This document shows, one piece after another, positions 52,032-61,746 of a stretch of 64,000 bases of DNA. Numbering within the stretch: the stretch's first letter is position 1; the number at the start of each line of letters is the position of its first letter. The DNA lies in assembly GCA_964550025.1 (NCBI GenBank), contig CAZJYI010000036.1, positions 1 to 64,000 on the forward strand, read 5' to 3'. The notes beneath the pieces were generated by a model. That model was given only the letters and a program-made list of their open reading frames with translations. It searched no databases and was not told where the DNA came from. Source of the stretch: CAZJYI01 sp964550025. GTDB lineage: Bacteria > Verrucomicrobiota > Kiritimatiellia > UBA8416 > CAYOBW01. A program made the position numbers and the translations under genes.

Positions 52032-52958
52032 CTACTCCCTCAGAACCTTCGTGATGAAATCCTCGATCGCAATCACACCCACCAGGCTCTCGCCGCGAAC
52101 GACCAGTACCTGCCGGACGCCACGCTTGCACATCCCCTTGGCCACCTCAATGGCGGGCGACTTCTCCGACACGGTGGCATAGTCGTCGCTCATGATGTCG
52201 GCCAGCCACGTCTTGCCCTCGTCGCGCAACAACCCCGCGAACGGTTCGAAATTGATGATGGGCGAGAGATCCTCCATCCAGAGGATGTAGTCGGGCAGAC
52301 AAACTCTTAACAGGGCGTCGGCTGTAACGAGTCCCACGAGCTTTCCGTCGTCGTCAATCACCGGCAGGTCCGCCAACTGGTGCCGGGCGAACAGGTCGAT
52401 GGCTTTCTCGCAGGTGTCATCGGCTCGGACGCTGACGAACTCGCGTCGCATGATGTCACCCGCGCACACGTAGTCCGGCAGGACGAGACCGCCACGTTCG
52501 AAGAAGTGCCAGACACTCTCGCCGCTTTCGAGATTCGCCACCGTGTCCGCCGATCCCGGTGTCTGCAGGATGCGCGCAAGGGAACTGACCGCCTGGAGGT
52601 AGGCGGCGGGCGAGTCGTGCGGCGCCAGCACGAGGATGATCAGCTTCGCCAGCCCGTCCTTCCCGTCACCGAAACGGATACCCTTCTGCGACGTGGCCAC
52701 CGCAACCACCAGCCGCTGCAAACCGCGCAGGCGAGCGTGCGGGAGCGCGATGCCCGGGGCAACAACATTGGGCATCTGTCCCTCTCGCTCGATGACCTGC
52801 CTGACGACATCATCCAGCTCTCCTTGTTCCAGCGCGGGCCCCAGTGCGTGTACCAGCTCGCGAATCACCTCATCGCGATCGGTCAGCGCTGTGTGGCAGA
52901 GAACCTGGTAAGCGGTGAAGAGTGAGGAAAAGGAGGTACCGTTCCGCGACTCAGCCAT
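52032..52958 (-). CDS. PTS EIIA-domain protein with two CBS domains
   Basis: Cytoplasmic protein of 308 residues. An N-terminal fructose/nitrogen-type EIIA domain (about 10-150) with the phosphorylatable His in GIALPHARL (His74) is followed by a linker. Two CBS domains come next (about 165-225, RREFVSVRADDTCEKAIDLFARHQLADLPVIDDDGKLVGLVT; about 250-305, SDDYATVSEKSPAIEVAKGM...VLVVRGESLVGVIAIEDFI), which bind adenine nucleotides. The ATG at 52958 has GGAGG 8 nt upstream. Probably a regulatory subunit for the ArsB-like transporter encoded next, linking transport to energy or nitrogen state. Confidence 0.88.
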   Translation of the reverse strand: MAESRNGTSFSSLFTAYQVLCHTALTDRDEVIRELVHALGPALEQGELDDVVRQVIEREGQMPNVVAPGIALPHARLRGLQRLVVAVATSQKGIRFGDGKDGLAKLIILVLAPHDSPAAYLQAVSSLARILQTPGSADTVANLESGESVWHFFERGGLVLPDYVCAGDIMRREFVSVRADDTCEKAIDLFARHQLADLPVIDDDGKLVGLVTADALLRVCLPDYILWMEDLSPIINFEPFAGLLRDEGKTWLADIMSDDYATVSEKSPAIEVAKGMCKRGVRQVLVVRGESLVGVIAIEDFITKVLRE

Positions 52959-53830
52959 GCCGAACACCTCCCCCTGCAGGGACAGCACGACCAGACTCCC
53001 CGCGCAACACGCGCGCGTCAACTCTGGGCGGCTGAGATGCCGAATTCATGCGGGAGAGGCTACGGCAGAGCGTGTGTCCGGTCAAGTCTGTCCCCTGCAC
53101 GAGGGATTGCCGTTGCCGAGCTAAGGATAACGGGCGCGCCAGCGGCCCGCGGGTACGGCCTGATCACGTCCGGAGACTCGAAACCGCAGCACACTCCTGA
53201 TCTGACCGCGGAAACTATTGATCAGCAAGGAAGATGATTGACCGAAGCGCCCGCTCATCAGTATCAGCGCGTCACGATCTTCTCCGGAAGGGGATGTTTC
53301 CATTTCGTCATGTTGATGCCGCAGGTCCTGTGGGACTTCAGGATGAGTATGCGCAATGAACCTCGCCCTCGTGATATCTGGATGGCGCGGTGGAATGCAG
53401 AACCTCATGCCGGAATATGGGCGGCTGCCAACTTGAACGATATAGAAGGAATTGATTCGCATCAACGCGACCTCACACCCTCCGCTGCTGTCACTCATCT
53501 GTGCCAAATGCACTAAGTGAGGCCGGTGCGCATGTGCACACAGGTACACATGGTTGGCAGTCGCCGAGGAGGTGCGAATTCCTGTTGCCGAGGGATGAAC
53601 ATTCCTGTCTGGAAAACGTCGCATACTCCGGTACGACTCCGCCAAGCCTGCAAGTGTTATGCTCATCGTCTTTCATCCTCCCCCTGATCGCTTCAGGCTC
53701 TCTATCTTCAGATGCAACGGCAATTCCGGTCATCCCGCCGCACCATCATTACGTCTACCTTAGTGGACATACAGGCCATGGTCAACAACGGGAACAGCGC
53801 CCTTGAACGTTCGTCTTCATCATGCTGCCC
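52959..53830. other. Gene-free region
   Basis: About 870 bp with no supported gene. Frames of up to 181 codons on both strands show no domain, no ribosome-binding site and erratic composition. The stretch around 53200-53800 looks lower in GC than its neighbours, which could indicate decayed or foreign DNA. No heptad-word repeat seen. Confidence 0.5.
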
Positions 53831-56107
53831 CTACTCCGAGAGCAGTCGGTAGAAGGCGCTGGAGTGCTGGTTCGTGAACGTATCCGTCCAAGTGGTGAAC
53901 GTGGTCGCGGCCGTGAACGCGCCGGCGGGTGACCAACTGACCGGCGGGCACAACGACGTTGCGTGTTCCATGGTATAGAACGTCCCCGGCTTCAGGTTCG
54001 CTATCCCGACGTCGACGGCGTTGCTTTTGACATCGACGGACACCATGTCCACACCATGCTTCAAGACGGTAAACGCAATCTCGTTCTCGTTGGTATGATA
54101 GCTCCAGTTCCCCTCGTATCCGGGCGTCACAACAATGTCCGTGTGCCGGTACAGAAACCCCCACTCCTTGTACGTCAAAGGGTCCTTCCCGACCCAGTGA
54201 AACATGACGTGTCTCCCGAGTGCGTTGGTCCCGCCCGTCACATTCACGTTCACGGCATAGGGGCCATCGTGATCCATGGTGAACGCGGTTCCCGTACCGA
54301 CAATCTCGACCGAGTCCGAACTGCCGCCGTCGATGTCGAAATCGTAGGAGGCACCGGCCAGTATGTTCAGCTTCTCGAATGTCAGGAGCCCGATGCCGGC
54401 GCCTGGAGAGAGATTCCCGGACAAGTCGGTCTTGGCCTCGATGACACCGTTGCCAGCGATGGTATTGTCGTGGCTTCTCAGCACCTGCGAACTCACGAGC
54501 GCGTCGACAACCGCATTGCTGCCTCCCGTCAGCATCAACGTCCCCCCGCCATTCAGGTCAAGGTTGCCGCTCAAGGTCAAGGCCGTCCTGGAGCTCGCCC
54601 CTTCCACGGCAATATGCCCCGTGTTGGCGATCGTACCTCTTATGCGCGTCTCCTCACCGTCAACCACCACGAACTGCCCCGCGTTGGTCAGCACCGAAAC
54701 AGCGCCGTTGAGCACGCAGGACTTGTCTTGGAAGCCATGGCCCTGAATCACCCCGGCCCCGACCGTGTCGAGCACGCCGCCCAGGATGTGCGCTCCATCC
54801 AGCTTCACGGTGCACCCTTTCCGAGCCTGGATGACGCCGGAACTATTGTCATAGGTGGCAGAGTTCAGGACCAACACGCCATTCGCACTGGCGCGCAGGT
54901 ACCCCCGATTCTCGGCTCCCGAAGTACTGGGGTCAACCGTCAGGGACTGTCCGGGCACATTGGCATCCACGATTCCGTGGTTCTCGATACGCAGCCAGTC
55001 ATCCCCAAGCAACCCGGCCCCCTGAATGGTGTTGTCCCGGTTGTCAAGCGTCTGACCGGAGTTCACGGCACGAATGCGGCTGTTCCCCGCGTCGGTGAGC
55101 GTCACCGTTCCCCCGCCACTCAGAAGCAGATTTCCGTTCAACGTCAAGAAAGTCGGGTTGTTCGAGCCCGTCACGGAGATCGTGCCCGCATTCACAATGG
55201 CGCCGCGTATCCGCACCTCCTGCCCGTCCTGCACCACGAACGCTCCCTGGTTCGTGAGCGCACCGGGCGCCCCGGTCAACATCGAAAACGGCGATCCGGT
55301 CCCATAGCCGAGAATCGCCCCGTCGCCAGCCGTGGACAACGTGCCGCCGCGAATGTCCGCCCCTCGAAGCTCTACGAACGACCCGGCAAGCGCCTCAATG
55401 GCGCCCCCCGCATTTTCGTAGCCCCCGTCGACAAGCGCCAGAACGCCGCCTCCGGACGCGCGCATCGTACCGCTGTTCAGAGCACCGGAAGTACTCGGGT
55501 CAACGGTCAGCAACTCGCCCGCAATGTCTGCGTCGACAGTACCGTTGTTCTCCAGCCTGAACCAGTTGTTGCCAAACCGGCCCCTGCCACGGATCGTGTT
55601 GTCCCTGTTCTCCAGAACCTGGCCGCTATTGTGTGCACGGAATGTTGCGCCCGTGCCGGAAAGCGTCACGGTTCCGCCTCCATCGAGCACCGTCGAGCTT
55701 CTGATTTTGAGTAGCGCTCCGACGCCATCACCGACGACGATGTTGCCGGCATTCGAAATGGGACCTGCGGTGATCTGGAACGCCATTCCGTCATCGATGG
55801 AAACCGTGTCTCCGGCGTCGACCGCCAGGCTCCCCACCATAGTGCTCATGTCCGCAAGAACGGTGGCATCGGTTGCGGGCTGCATGTCAACGCGGACGTG
55901 ATAGATGTCAACGCCGTTGGTGGGAACCTGGGCGGGATCCCAGTTCCCGGGCACACTCCAATTCCCGCTCGACCCGCCTATCCACCTCGACTGAACATCC
56001 CCGGCCCGAACGGCCGGGAGAAGGACCAGGCAAACTGTTGCGGCTGTTGCGGCCCCAACACAGGTGCGACGGATGCGTCTCGTTACGGCGTTTGCTGGCG
56101 GTATCAT
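53831..56107 (-). CDS. Secreted beta-helix protein with two long internal repeats
   Basis: Exported protein of about 758 residues. The ATG at 56107 starts a long signal peptide (to about residue 35); the mature protein begins SRWIGGSSGNWSVPGNWDPAQVPTNG, the same opening type as the protein at 42224. Two repeats of about 190 residues can be aligned: DNTIRGRGRFGNNWFRLENNGTVDA...LLTVDPSTSGALNSG and DNTIQGAGLLGDDWLRIENHGIVDA...LTVDPSTSGAENRG. The C-terminus (TFYTMEHATSLCPPVSWSP...SSAFYRLLSE) resembles the short sandwich ending in FYRL seen at the end of many PVC exported proteins. Structural or adhesive role likely. Confidence 0.78.
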   Translation of the reverse strand: MIPPANAVTRRIRRTCVGAATAATVCLVLLPAVRAGDVQSRWIGGSSGNWSVPGNWDPAQVPTNGVDIYHVRVDMQPATDATVLADMSTMVGSLAVDAGDTVSIDDGMAFQITAGPISNAGNIVVGDGVGALLKIRSSTVLDGGGTVTLSGTGATFRAHNSGQVLENRDNTIRGRGRFGNNWFRLENNGTVDADIAGELLTVDPSTSGALNSGTMRASGGGVLALVDGGYENAGGAIEALAGSFVELRGADIRGGTLSTAGDGAILGYGTGSPFSMLTGAPGALTNQGAFVVQDGQEVRIRGAIVNAGTISVTGSNNPTFLTLNGNLLLSGGGTVTLTDAGNSRIRAVNSGQTLDNRDNTIQGAGLLGDDWLRIENHGIVDANVPGQSLTVDPSTSGAENRGYLRASANGVLVLNSATYDNSSGVIQARKGCTVKLDGAHILGGVLDTVGAGVIQGHGFQDKSCVLNGAVSVLTNAGQFVVVDGEETRIRGTIANTGHIAVEGASSRTALTLSGNLDLNGGGTLMLTGGSNAVVDALVSSQVLRSHDNTIAGNGVIEAKTDLSGNLSPGAGIGLLTFEKLNILAGASYDFDIDGGSSDSVEIVGTGTAFTMDHDGPYAVNVNVTGGTNALGRHVMFHWVGKDPLTYKEWGFLYRHTDIVVTPGYEGNWSYHTNENEIAFTVLKHGVDMVSVDVKSNAVDVGIANLKPGTFYTMEHATSLCPPVSWSPAGAFTAATTFTTWTDTFTNQHSSAFYRLLSE

Positions 56108-56156
56108 CGCGGCCCCCTTGTGCTTGGTGGAAGCGCAATCATCTCCGAACAACGAA

Positions 56157-58025
56157 TCAGGTCGAGGGGACCGGAAGGTCTGCCCCGCTCTCCTTCGCCT
56201 CTCTGGCCTCGATCTCCTTCAGTAGCTCGTTCAGATCGTCCGACTTGCTCTTGTCTTCCACGGCATCGATACTCTTCAACACCGCCTCTTTCAAACCAGG
56301 TGTCGCTCTCTGACGCGCGATCTGGATGGCATGCCACCAGGTCTGACGGTTCTTCTCGAGAAACAGCGCCTTCCAGGGAATCTCCTCGCGCCGGTCGAAA
56401 TCCTCGGGAAGCCAGCGAATCGCGGCCATGCGCGTCACGTCGCAGTCGAACCGGAGCATGTGCAACAGCAACCCCTCCCAGTCTCCCGTGCGATACTCCT
56501 TCTTCGTACGCATCATGTTTGCCCACATCGCCAGACGGCCCGGTGAAGAACCCCTGTCCGCGTCACACGGCGCAGCCCCGACCCGCGCAATCAGAGCTGC
56601 TGAGTCGGCAATCTGGTTGACGGCCTTGGCGTGTTCCTCGGGAATCTGCGTGCGCGGCGCAAACCGATCGGCGGCCTGCGCCAGCTCTCTGACCGCGTTT
56701 GTCTCGGCCAGCGCACCGAGACAGTAGGCGGCAACCGCCGCCTCGCGGGGCATCTCCGACGACAGCCGACGACGGAGCATCCGGGCGACCTTGGGCCGAA
56801 AGCCCTCCCGCCAGGATTCAAGGGAATCCCGCCGCCGTGCTTCCGACGAGTGGAAACGGAACGGGCAATCCGCGGGAACGTCGCCGATGTCCCGGGGATC
56901 CGGCAGACGCCACGAGAGATGCCTCAGAGCCTCGATGCGTACCGTGTCACGGGAGTCGTCGCACAGATCGATCAGGGCACCGGTGACGTCTCTGGTCATG
57001 ATGGACCCCAAACCACAAAACAGGGCAGCAATCTCTTCCTCGCCATCGCAGCTCTTGATCATCTGCAGGATCGGTTCAGCGTAGCAGGAGTGGTGAAGCG
57101 TTGAGAACGCGCGCCGTCTTTCATTCTTGTCCGATTTGCCGAGGAACTGCTTCAGGGTCTCGGTCATCCTCTCCCCCGTCGGAGCCTTCAGCTCGATGCC
57201 GAACGTGCCCCCGTGGGTATAGGACCATCCCCATGGCGGCGTGTTCTTTTGCATTCGCTCATCGGGATACCCGACACCCAGGTCTTGAAAACACTCGACC
57301 TGGTAAAGGCCCGGCTTGGGAAACCTCAGATATGCCAGAAGCGGCAGGTCCATCTCGTAGGTCTCGCCCTTCGCCAACCGCGGGTCCGCCCGGCCGATCC
57401 CCCCGAAGCAAGGCTGGCCCGGCTTGGGATCGACTGCCTCCGTGCCGTCCCCGGCTGTGGCCGTGAAGACATACCGCAGATGCCGGTTGGCGCCCCGGTA
57501 GTCTCCGCCTTCTTCGAAGGGAAGCGCGTCTTCGCCTTCGTTCTTAAGAACCATGCGCACGGAGATCGGCTCTCCGAGGAAGTAGCTCTTCCTGTCAGGG
57601 GTATAGGTGATCGAAACGCCTTCATGCAGCCTCGCCGTCTCCTCCGCCCGGAAGAGACGACCGGTTGCCGTCAGCCCCCCCAATCCCAGAATGAAGCGGA
57701 AGATGCCCGGCCTGTTGACCGCCGTGTGGATCTTCCAGTCTGCGTTCTTCCTTGGCTTGACTTCGATACGCTCCGAGTCACACGCCCACAGTGAAGTCAG
57801 GTCATCCGTGGATAGCACCGCCCCCCTCTCGACTCGCTGCAACAACAGACGGCGCTCAACAGACGGGAACAGCTGTAGCTCGTCCTTGCGGTTGTATGCG
57901 CTGAGCCGGACTTCCACCGCCTCCCCCGTCAAAACCGACAGAGGATGCCGAACGGAGAGGCTGGTCTCTTCCGCCGCCACGGCAGAAACGACCGCAAGAC
58001 ACAGGAAAAGAAGAGAGCGTTTCAT
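56157..58025 (-). CDS. Secreted protein with helical-repeat C-terminal half
   Basis: Protein of 622 residues. Signal peptide 1-18 (MKRSLLFLCLAVVSAVAA). The first half (about 20-290) is beta-rich with two segments like those in glycan- or inhibitor-binding Ig-like domains (VLTGEAVEVRLSAYNRKDELQL; YFLGEPISVRMVLKNEGEDALPF). The second half (about 300-620) is helical with HEAT-like repeats (ALIDLCDDSRDTVRIEALRHLSW; AAVAAYCLGALAETNAVRELAQAADRFA). No catalytic motif recognised. Ends just before the beta-helix gene on the same strand, 49 bp away. Confidence 0.7.
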   Translation of the reverse strand: MKRSLLFLCLAVVSAVAAEETSLSVRHPLSVLTGEAVEVRLSAYNRKDELQLFPSVERRLLLQRVERGAVLSTDDLTSLWACDSERIEVKPRKNADWKIHTAVNRPGIFRFILGLGGLTATGRLFRAEETARLHEGVSITYTPDRKSYFLGEPISVRMVLKNEGEDALPFEEGGDYRGANRHLRYVFTATAGDGTEAVDPKPGQPCFGGIGRADPRLAKGETYEMDLPLLAYLRFPKPGLYQVECFQDLGVGYPDERMQKNTPPWGWSYTHGGTFGIELKAPTGERMTETLKQFLGKSDKNERRRAFSTLHHSCYAEPILQMIKSCDGEEEIAALFCGLGSIMTRDVTGALIDLCDDSRDTVRIEALRHLSWRLPDPRDIGDVPADCPFRFHSSEARRRDSLESWREGFRPKVARMLRRRLSSEMPREAAVAAYCLGALAETNAVRELAQAADRFAPRTQIPEEHAKAVNQIADSAALIARVGAAPCDADRGSSPGRLAMWANMMRTKKEYRTGDWEGLLLHMLRFDCDVTRMAAIRWLPEDFDRREEIPWKALFLEKNRQTWWHAIQIARQRATPGLKEAVLKSIDAVEDKSKSDDLNELLKEIEAREAKESGADLPVPST

Positions 58026-58180
58026 TGCTTCTACGCTACATGAACGCACCGTAGAAAGCAATATCTACGACAAGAATCGGCGGTTCCCCGCTGCGATCGC
58101 TCTCCTGTTCGTAGCAGGTCCCTGATGTGCCGCCCCGTGGAAAACACGGGCTCCGTCGGAGAGAGACCGATTTGGTCGAG

Positions 58181-58217
58181 GGAATCAACGGAATCGAATG
58201 ATTCGATTGAACCGATT
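58181..58217. repeat. GAATCGAA/TTCGATT palindrome
   Basis: AATCGAA-TGA-TTCGATT (58192-58208) is a perfect hairpin flanked by outer GGAATC and GATTC words. It lies 24 bp downstream of the stop of the HEAT-repeat gene (minus strand). Could act as a transcription-end structure or belong to the dispersed word repeats. Confidence 0.6.
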
Positions 58218-58240
58218 CTATCGACTCCCTACCTCAAATC

Positions 58241-60439
58241 TCACTTCTTCCCCTCGTACTTGCCCAGCAGCTCCAGCGCGCGCTTGACGTGCTTCTCGTT
58301 CTTGCTGGTGTCGGCAATCCTCTTCAGCACACCCAGTGCCTTGTCTTTCGACTCCCTGTTCCTGCCCAGCCGATCCGCCAGCGACAGGCACGCTGACTCC
58401 GCTTCGTTCGGGAACTCCTTGCCGTCCAGGGCCACCTCCGCCAGCACGAGTGCGTCGCCGTGGTAGACCTTGGCAACCGCGCCGATCACCATTTTCTTCT
58501 CGTCCGGTCTCCGCGCCATCTCCATGGCAGACTTGTACTGCGCCACGTTTTCCTTGTCCGAGCGCTCCCCGCGCGACTTCTCCACCAGGCTGACCGCGCC
58601 GCGCAACGCGAGCACGTGGTGCTTCGTGTCGTCCGTCGTGCGCGCCAGCTCGAGGAGCTGCGGCAGGACCTCCGTCGTCTGCCATTCGGAAAGTGCACGC
58701 ACAGCCGCATCCTTCACACCCGCGTCGGCGTCTTCCAGCGCCTTCCGCACGGGGCCAAGACAGGAAGAACCGCCAATCCGCCCGAGGGTCCGCACGACAT
58801 CCGCCCGCAACGCCGCAGAAGCGTCACCGGCCAGGCTGGACAGTTCAGCGACAATCTCGCCTCTCGCTGGCGAACGCCGAGCCAGCTTGCCGATCGCGTC
58901 CGACAGCATGGCACGCTCGCCGCCGTCCGGCGTCTTGCGGAGCATCTCGATCAACCGTCCGGCATCTTCATCGGATCCCAGCGTGCCCAGCGCCTTCGTC
59001 GCAGCCGCCCGCACGGCCGCATCCTTGTGCTCCAGGGCACCGGCAACGGCGGCCCGCTGTCCCGTGGCCATCCGCGCCGCAAGCACTTCCAGGAGCCGGC
59101 AGGCCACCGCGGTATCCGCGCCGGCCAGAGAAGAAGCCATGACTTTCTCCACCGCTTCTCCGGGCTGAATGCGCCGCAAGGCCTTCATCGCCGCATCGCG
59201 AATCCCTCCGTCCGCGTCCGCCACAAAGGCCATCAGCATGGCGACGGTCCGCCCGTCCGCGCTCCCGCTCACGGCATCTATCGCAGCCAAACGGACTCCC
59301 TTCGACGCGTCCATCATGCCCGCGAAGATCACATTGGGAGCGGCGGCGAAACCGAGGAACGCGACCTCCCGAACAAAAATCGCCCGCACCTTCTCATCAT
59401 CCGCGAATGTGTTGAACCATATCATCTCGCGCACGGTCATACCGGCCGCGGCCCGCACGGCCGTCAACGACAACCGGGCGTCCTGCGCACGACAGCTCTC
59501 CGCAATCAGCGCCACCGCCTTCTTCGTGCCGACCTTTGCCAGCCCGCTGATAACGGCGCACCGCAACGGCACGTCAACCGGATCGGAAGCCGAATCCCAC
59601 AGTTTCAGCAGCAACGCCTCCGCGTCGTTCTGCCTGTTCTCCTCGACCAGCCGCCGTGCCAGGCGCAGGCAAGCGCCGCGCATCATTCCCTTCTCCAGGA
59701 TCGAAGAGGCACTCACGGCCTGGAACAGCGCTCCGGCGATCGACGGGTCACCGATCTCTGCCAACGCGTCGGCCGCGACCACCCGCATGTCACGGTCAGA
59801 GTCGGCGAGGGCCTGCCTCAACAACGGAATGGCCTTGTGGTCGCGCAGTTCGCCCAAGCCCCGTAAGACCGTCATGCGCGTCTTGCCGGCAACCTTGGCT
59901 ACCCGGCGCAGCTCCGCAGCGGCTGCATCGCCGCCGAACGAGAACAGCGCCTGGCTGGCGTACTCGCAGAGTTCGGCGTCGAGAAGCAGCTTGCCGATTG
60001 CCGGAATGGCTTCGCGTCCGCGCGCATGCAGCAACTCGCGCAGCACAATGGCCTTGGTTGTCGCCTTCTTCTCTCCCGCGAGCGTCGCCGCAAGCGCATC
60101 CACCAACAGGCGCCGGTCCTTGTCGCGACCGGGCTGCCCCAGGTGCGTCACCAGGCCGTGCAATGCATACGATGGCTGGAAGTCCTTTCCCGGCCCTGCC
60201 GCGTCGACCATGTCGACCAGCGCGCTCACACTTTCCGCCCCGCCCTTCCAGATCTCGTCCCAGAGCTTCTCCGCATCGGCGCGGTCCGGCCCCACGTATC
60301 GGCCGTTGTTGACTTCAGGCAACGCCTTGACCAGGGCGGTCAGGCCATCGGCCGGAGCCTCCTGACCCATGGTCTGCATGGCGACCAGAAAGGCAACCAT
60401 GGCCCCCACGGTCCTGAGCATGGTGTTCGTCTTGTTCAT
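58241..60439 (-). CDS. Secreted HEAT-repeat protein
   Basis: Protein of 732 residues, signal peptide 1-25, then almost entirely HEAT/armadillo-like helical repeats (for example DMRVVAADALAEIGDPSIAGAL; DAAVRAAATKALGTLGSDEDAGRLIEML; ALRADVVRTLGRIGGSSCLGPVRKAL; GVKDAAVRALSEWQTTEVLPQLLEL). Such proteins act as binding scaffolds. A GGAGAGGAG element precedes the ATG at 60439. It follows the oxidoreductase gene by 23 bp, so the pair is probably one transcript. Companion role suggested, not shown. Confidence 0.82.
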   Translation of the reverse strand: MNKTNTMLRTVGAMVAFLVAMQTMGQEAPADGLTALVKALPEVNNGRYVGPDRADAEKLWDEIWKGGAESVSALVDMVDAAGPGKDFQPSYALHGLVTHLGQPGRDKDRRLLVDALAATLAGEKKATTKAIVLRELLHARGREAIPAIGKLLLDAELCEYASQALFSFGGDAAAAELRRVAKVAGKTRMTVLRGLGELRDHKAIPLLRQALADSDRDMRVVAADALAEIGDPSIAGALFQAVSASSILEKGMMRGACLRLARRLVEENRQNDAEALLLKLWDSASDPVDVPLRCAVISGLAKVGTKKAVALIAESCRAQDARLSLTAVRAAAGMTVREMIWFNTFADDEKVRAIFVREVAFLGFAAAPNVIFAGMMDASKGVRLAAIDAVSGSADGRTVAMLMAFVADADGGIRDAAMKALRRIQPGEAVEKVMASSLAGADTAVACRLLEVLAARMATGQRAAVAGALEHKDAAVRAAATKALGTLGSDEDAGRLIEMLRKTPDGGERAMLSDAIGKLARRSPARGEIVAELSSLAGDASAALRADVVRTLGRIGGSSCLGPVRKALEDADAGVKDAAVRALSEWQTTEVLPQLLELARTTDDTKHHVLALRGAVSLVEKSRGERSDKENVAQYKSAMEMARRPDEKKMVIGAVAKVYHGDALVLAEVALDGKEFPNEAESACLSLADRLGRNRESKDKALGVLKRIADTSKNEKHVKRALELLGKYEGKK

Positions 60440-60462
60440 TGTCCGTGTCTCCTCTCCGCGAA

Positions 60463-61731
60463 TCACACGTGCCACGGGGCCCGCATCGGTTGATGGATGA
60501 GTGAGTTGGCCTGCTCGTCGCCGACGATCTCCTCCTTGGCCGGGTCGAACTCAATGGAGCGGCCCATCCGAATGGAGATGTTCATCAAGTGGATGACGGC
60601 AATCGTGTGGTGCGCGTGCGTCACGATCTGCACCGGGTCCCGCAGGTTGTTGGTCGCGGGAATGGGGCCCGGAAGCTGGTACTCCTTCAGTGCCTCCAGC
60701 AGCCACGGCGGGTCCGTGCGTGCGACGCGTCCCTTGTTGCCCCTTTCCAGGTAGAGCACCCCCTTGGGTCCTTCAAGGTATACACCGCGCTCCGAGGCCG
60801 GCGTCGCGTTGGCCCTGCAACCGCTGTCCATGACCAGCGTCGTGCCGCCCGCATACGTCAGCTTGCCGGAGTACCAGATGCCTACGGCCTGTTCGTCCGA
60901 TGGCGGTGCATCGCTCTCGATCTTCACCGGCGATGTGTTTCCCTTGTCGATAGCGCCGATGATGCCGTTGAGGATATGCCCGCCCATGTCGGACACCCCT
61001 CCCCCGTCGTAATCCCAGTACCCGCGATGGCTTCCGCCATGCCGGTGCGGCTGGAAGGGCCGCAGCGGCGACGGTCCGCAGTACATGTCCCAGTCGAGCC
61101 AGTCCGGGATCGGCTGCGTTGGCGCGTTGACGAGACCCGTCCACTGCCGCACCTTGAACGGGCATCCGAGCGCGTCCGCCTGATAAACGGTCAGCGGCCA
61201 GCCCAGCAGGCGGCTGTGGTAGGCCTTGGCGGCGAGATCCATTGGCGTCCCCGTGCAGTAGGCACCGTAGCGAAAACGGCACCCGTAGCGGCGAATGGCC
61301 TCAACCACGGCACGGCCTTCGCCGATCGTTCGGGCCAGCGGCTTCTCGCACATCACGTGCTTGCCGGCCTTTGCCGTCATGATGCTCATGACCGCGTGCC
61401 AGTGCGGCGGCGGCGCGATGAACACCTCGTCAATGTCCGGGCGGTCAAGGATGTAGCGGAAATCCGTGTAGCCCTTGCAATCCGGCCCGGCTCGCTCGAG
61501 TCCACGTTCCATCCGGCGCTTGTCGACCTCACACACGGCCAAGGTGCGCCGGTTGCCGTCCTTTCGCACAAACCCCATACCGCGACCCAGTCCTATTGCC
61601 GCCGTGCCTACGACCTCACTGGGCGGGGTATTGCCCGGTCCTCCGAGCACGTGCCGCGGCACGACGCTCGCCGCGGCCACACCCGCGGATGCCCTGGTCA
61701 GGAACTTCCTTCGTGACAACTTCTCTCTCAT
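60463..61731 (-). CDS. Gfo/Idh/MocA-family oxidoreductase, Tat-exported
   Basis: Protein of 422 residues with a twin-Arg signal (SRRKFLTRASAGVAAAS). An N-terminal Rossmann domain (TAAIGLGRGMGF; FIAPPPHWHAVMSIMTAKAGKHVMCEKPLA) contains the conserved EKP Lys near 125. The C-terminal domain includes GYWDYDGGGVSDMGGHILN with the usual catalytic His region. NAD(P)-dependent sugar oxidoreductase or a glycosidase working through an NAD redox step, as in GH109 relatives. Tat export with a bound cofactor is usual for PVC members of this family. Upstream of the HEAT-repeat gene. Confidence 0.9.
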   Translation of the reverse strand: MREKLSRRKFLTRASAGVAAASVVPRHVLGGPGNTPPSEVVGTAAIGLGRGMGFVRKDGNRRTLAVCEVDKRRMERGLERAGPDCKGYTDFRYILDRPDIDEVFIAPPPHWHAVMSIMTAKAGKHVMCEKPLARTIGEGRAVVEAIRRYGCRFRYGAYCTGTPMDLAAKAYHSRLLGWPLTVYQADALGCPFKVRQWTGLVNAPTQPIPDWLDWDMYCGPSPLRPFQPHRHGGSHRGYWDYDGGGVSDMGGHILNGIIGAIDKGNTSPVKIESDAPPSDEQAVGIWYSGKLTYAGGTTLVMDSGCRANATPASERGVYLEGPKGVLYLERGNKGRVARTDPPWLLEALKEYQLPGPIPATNNLRDPVQIVTHAHHTIAVIHLMNISIRMGRSIEFDPAKEEIVGDEQANSLIHQPMRAPWHV

Positions 61732-61746
61732 GCCTCCGCTCCTTTC

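Noticed and set aside
53121..53806. Overlapping open frames on both strands in the 53-kb gap
   Set aside because: No ribosome-binding site, domain or coding-like composition; left as a gene-free region.
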